From GCA-2746795 sp046496595 (GTDB lineage: Bacteria > Chloroflexota > Anaerolineae > Promineifilales > Promineifilaceae), in the NCBI GenBank assembly GCA_046496595.1, contig JAWOGU010000202.1, positions 1 to 7,050 of the forward strand: a DNA stretch of 7,050 bases, written 5' to 3'. The translations under genes were made by a program, and so were the position numbers. Position 1 is the stretch's first letter. Each line of letters opens with the position of its first letter. This document shows, piece by piece, positions 6,186 through 7,050 of this stretch. The notes under the pieces were generated by a model. It did no database searches and was not told where the DNA came from. It worked only from the letters and a program-made list of their open reading frames with translations.

Positions 6186-6225
6186 AAGACTACCTCATAT
6201 CTTTGGTGAGAGCGGAGGCAGTCTT
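6186..6225 (+). other. Hairpin in the tRNA-Gly 3' trailer
   Basis: AAGACT-A-CCTC (6186-6196) pairs with GAGG-C-AGTCTT (6215-6225): ten pairs with one A-C mismatch and an 18-base loop. It lies between the tRNA and the terminator at 6255, so it is probably part of the tRNA primary transcript, either a processing element or a co-transcribed small RNA. A short GCCAT/ATGGC repeat follows at 6235-6246. I do not recognise the family. Confidence 0.4.
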
Positions 6226-6254
6226 CATAGGTGGGCCATAAATGGCTCTAAAAT

Positions 6255-6282
6255 AACCACGGTACCAGCCGTGGTTTTTTTT
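6255..6282 (+). terminator. Intrinsic terminator of the tRNA-Gly transcript
   Basis: AACCACGG (6255-6262), loop TACCAG and CCGTGGTT (6269-6276) form an 8-bp stem continuing into a run of eight T (6275-6282). The T-run overlaps the stop codon of the convergent repressor gene. On the other strand the stem is followed by ATTTTA, so it may also help end the repressor transcript. Confidence 0.88.
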
Positions 6283-6571
6283 ATCCCACAGCCGCGAATG
6301 CGGAGTGCTCAATAATAACTTGGCCTTCTACCGGGGGGTAGCTCATTAGGTCACCTAACGTACACCCACCCTCTAACTTGCTATCAAAATAATCCACCAA
6401 TTTTACAAGAAGTTCCTCATCGAATCTTCCTGTTTTTCCTTGCGCAAACCTGGATAGCGTTGATTCTGCTACGCCAGTGGCTTCCGCAATTTCACGTTGT
6501 GTTGGACGATTTCCTGTTTCTAGTTCTACTCGGGCCAAGAGATTATTGAAGTTTATTTGAATCTGAGCCAT
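6281..6571 (-). CDS. XRE/Cro-C1-type helix-turn-helix transcriptional regulator
   Basis: A 96-residue DNA-binding protein. The helix-turn-helix spans about 24-45: TQREIAEATG as the positioning helix and AESTLSRFAQG as the recognition helix, followed by LLVKLVDYFDSKL and CTLGDLMSYPP, a tail usual for small one-domain XRE proteins. I start it at the ATG at 6569-6571 (MAQIQINFNN), which follows GAGGAGGTGAGG (6578-6589). The frame stays open to an ATG at 6635-6637, but that lies upstream of the gene's own -10 box, so the extra 22 hydrophobic residues are not expected to be made. Stop TAA at 6281-6283 overlaps the tRNA terminator. Its promoter is back to back with that of the gene at 6780, amid palindromes placed on both promoters. 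I infer that it represses itself and that neighbour. Confidence 0.88.
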   Translation of the reverse strand: MAQIQINFNNLLARVELETGNRPTQREIAEATGVAESTLSRFAQGKTGRFDEELLVKLVDYFDSKLEGGCTLGDLMSYPPVEGQVIIEHSAFAAVG

Positions 6572-6609
6572 ATACGACCTCACCTCCTCTTTTTTTAATT
6601 TAGCAAGTT

Positions 6610-6692
6610 GTGCCAATACTAACAGAATGATTGGCACATGTCAACGCTAAATTAGCATATGTGCTTGACGATTTTTAGCACTTCTGCTAAAA
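6610..6692. promoter_or_regulatory. Operator cluster between the repressor and the divergent gene
   Basis: Three palindromes are packed here. GTGCCAAT (6610-6617) and ATTGGCAC (6630-6637) are perfect arms 12 bases apart, covering the repressor's -10 box and spacer. GCTAA-A-TTAGC (6646-6656) is centred between the two -35 boxes. TTTTAGCA-CTTC-TGCTAAAA (6673-6692) fills the spacer and -10 of the rightward promoter. TTAGC half-sites occur at 6600, 6646 (inverted), 6652, 6675 and 6685 (inverted). The arrangement fits cooperative binding by the adjacent XRE protein; the actual ligand protein is inferred. Confidence 0.72.
6616..6644 (-). promoter_or_regulatory. Promoter of the XRE regulator
   Basis: Reading leftward, a perfect TTGACA (6639-6644), a 17-base spacer and TAGTAT (6616-6621, 4 of 6 matches). 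Transcription would begin near 6609, giving a leader of about 38 bases to the ATG at 6571. Confidence 0.75.
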
Positions 6693-6693
6693 T
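6665..6693 (+). promoter_or_regulatory. Promoter of the divergent unknown gene
   Basis: TTGACG (6665-6670), a 17-base spacer and TAAAAT (6688-6693) preceded by TGC, an extended -10. The 20-base palindrome 6673-6692 overlaps the spacer and -10, so bound repressor would block RNA polymerase. Confidence 0.82.
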
Positions 6694-6714
6694 CAATGTC
6701 ACATATAACAATAA

Positions 6715-6750
6715 GGCCACCCGACTCTCGGGAAAGAATCTCGGGTGGCC
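6715..6750 (+). promoter_or_regulatory. Leader hairpin of the unknown gene
   Basis: GGCCACCCGA (6715-6724) and TCGGGTGGCC (6741-6750) are perfect 10-base inverted arms around a 16-base loop. An alternative small hairpin uses CCCGA (6720-6724) with TCGGG (6728-6732). No U-run follows, so it is not a standard terminator. It lies 17 bases before the ribosome binding site. Confidence 0.6.
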
Positions 6751-6767
6751 TACAACCAAAAGACATC

Positions 6768-6775
6768 AAGGAGGT
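6768..6775 (+). promoter_or_regulatory. Strong ribosome binding site fixing the start at 6780
   Basis: AAGGAGGT is a near-perfect anti-Shine-Dalgarno match, four bases before ATG at 6780. It decides the start of the gene that runs off the right edge. Confidence 0.85.
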
Positions 6776-6779
6776 CTTA

Positions 6780-7050
6780 ATGGTAAACACCAGTATATCA
6801 CAAACGGCCGTTTCTACGGCCACCCCGATCACTCCCCTTCAGTTTGAGCAGCTCCTCAAAACGGCCGTTTACGACCCCACAGGCCACACCCTCAACATGA
6901 TCGTCCAGGTGCCGGCCGGGCAAAACCGCCAAACGCCGGAAAGCCACTTGGTGGATTGGCGCAGCATGACGCCGGCAGGCATCCGCCTGGAAATGGCGGG
7001 CGGCTGGCCGGTGTTGGGTACAGCCATTCGGGAGCGGTCCAGCGGCGATG
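6780..7050 (+). CDS. Unknown protein, N-terminal 90 residues (runs off the right edge)
   Basis: The frame is open from ATG 6780 to the window end with no stop. It starts MVNTSISQTAVSTATPITP and continues through QFEQLLKTAVYDPTG, LNMIVQVPAGQ, ESHLVDWRSMTPAG and GWPVLGTAIRERSSGD. I do not recognise the family. There is no signal peptide or membrane helix in the visible part; the mix of hydrophobic and charged residues suggests a soluble folded protein after a Ser/Thr-rich first 18 residues. A strong promoter, a palindromic operator, a leader hairpin and a near-perfect ribosome binding site precede it, so it is a real and tightly controlled gene. It is divergent from the XRE regulator, which probably represses it. 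Two AACGGCCGTT palindromes lie within its first 90 bases, both read Thr-Ala-Val. Confidence 0.85.
   Translation, partial: MVNTSISQTAVSTATPITPLQFEQLLKTAVYDPTGHTLNMIVQVPAGQNRQTPESHLVDWRSMTPAGIRLEMAGGWPVLGTAIRERSSGD

Larger units (their letters stand above)
260..6869. repeat. Dispersed palindrome AACGGCCGTT, nine copies
   Basis: Exact decamers are at 260-269, 1781-1790, 2724-2733, 3022-3031, 3780-3789, 6803-6812 and 6860-6869. The inner octamer ACGGCCGT alone is at 1425-1432 and 4298-4305. All nine lie inside coding sequence, on genes of both strands. Seven are read Thr-Ala-Val and two Arg-Pro-Phe. None lies between 4306 and 6802 (rpsT, regulator, tRNA, repressor). About 0.1-0.2 octamers would be expected by chance in this length. 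Confidence 0.9.

Noticed and set aside
6250..6290. On the minus strand GGCTGGTACCGTGG resembles the T-box antiterminator core
   Set aside because: It lies at the 3' end of the repressor gene and faces an antisense tRNA, with no T-box stem I and no gene downstream; it is better explained as the tRNA terminator.
6572..6637. N-terminal extension of the XRE regulator by 22 residues
   Set aside because: The upstream ATG lies before the predicted -10 box, so it would not be in the mRNA; a strong Shine-Dalgarno precedes the inner ATG at 6571.
6647..6847. Overlapping open frames of about 61 codons on both strands across the leader of the 6780 gene
   Set aside because: They cover promoters, operators and leader hairpin, and lack ribosome binding sites; the frame from 6780 has a near-ideal one.

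Overview
The window looks like a chromosomal segment of a Chloroflexota bacterium, probably an Anaerolineae-like lineage. I infer this from the Pro/Thr-linked Ser/Thr kinase carrying an NBR1-type Ig-like ectodomain, the mosaic of unrelated short operons, and the general protein style. No taxonomic marker here settles it. All genes are bacterial and ordinary in density, and no mobile element or CRISPR array is visible.

Layout, left to right. Bases 1-383 (+) hold the 3' end of an RlmN-type radical-SAM rRNA methyltransferase. Bases 486-2600 (+) encode a membrane-anchored Ser/Thr protein kinase with an extracytoplasmic NBR1-like Ig domain and an unrecognised four-cysteine C-terminus. A convergent gap with a strong hairpin made of two near-identical palindromes separates it from a minus-strand thiamine salvage operon. 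That operon reads leftward: promoter, TPP riboswitch, intrinsic terminator, thiN (thiamine pyrophosphokinase), then thiB (thiamine-binding lipoprotein). Divergently, rpsT (ribosomal protein S20) is read rightward and ends at a perfect 32-base palindromic terminator shared with a convergent minus-strand OmpR-type regulator (5064-5759). The receiver domain of this regulator has lost its phosphorylation residues.

Bases 5760-6028 are non-coding apart from a promoter. A consensus promoter then drives tRNA-Gly(CCC) at 6071-6141. A hairpin-rich tail and an intrinsic terminator follow, back to back with a minus-strand XRE/Cro-type repressor gene (6281-6571). A 140-base control region separates the repressor from a divergent gene of unknown function that begins at 6780 and runs off the right edge. 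This region holds back-to-back sigma-70-type promoters, five TTAGC half-sites in several palindromic arrangements, a second long palindrome, and a leader hairpin.

Scattered across the coding regions is a palindrome, AACGGCCGTT. There are seven perfect copies and two near-perfect ones in 7 kb, all inside genes and mostly read as Thr-Ala-Val. It is far more frequent than chance and resembles the highly iterated palindromes of cyanobacteria. This motif and the repressor/unknown-gene control module are the parts most worth following up.
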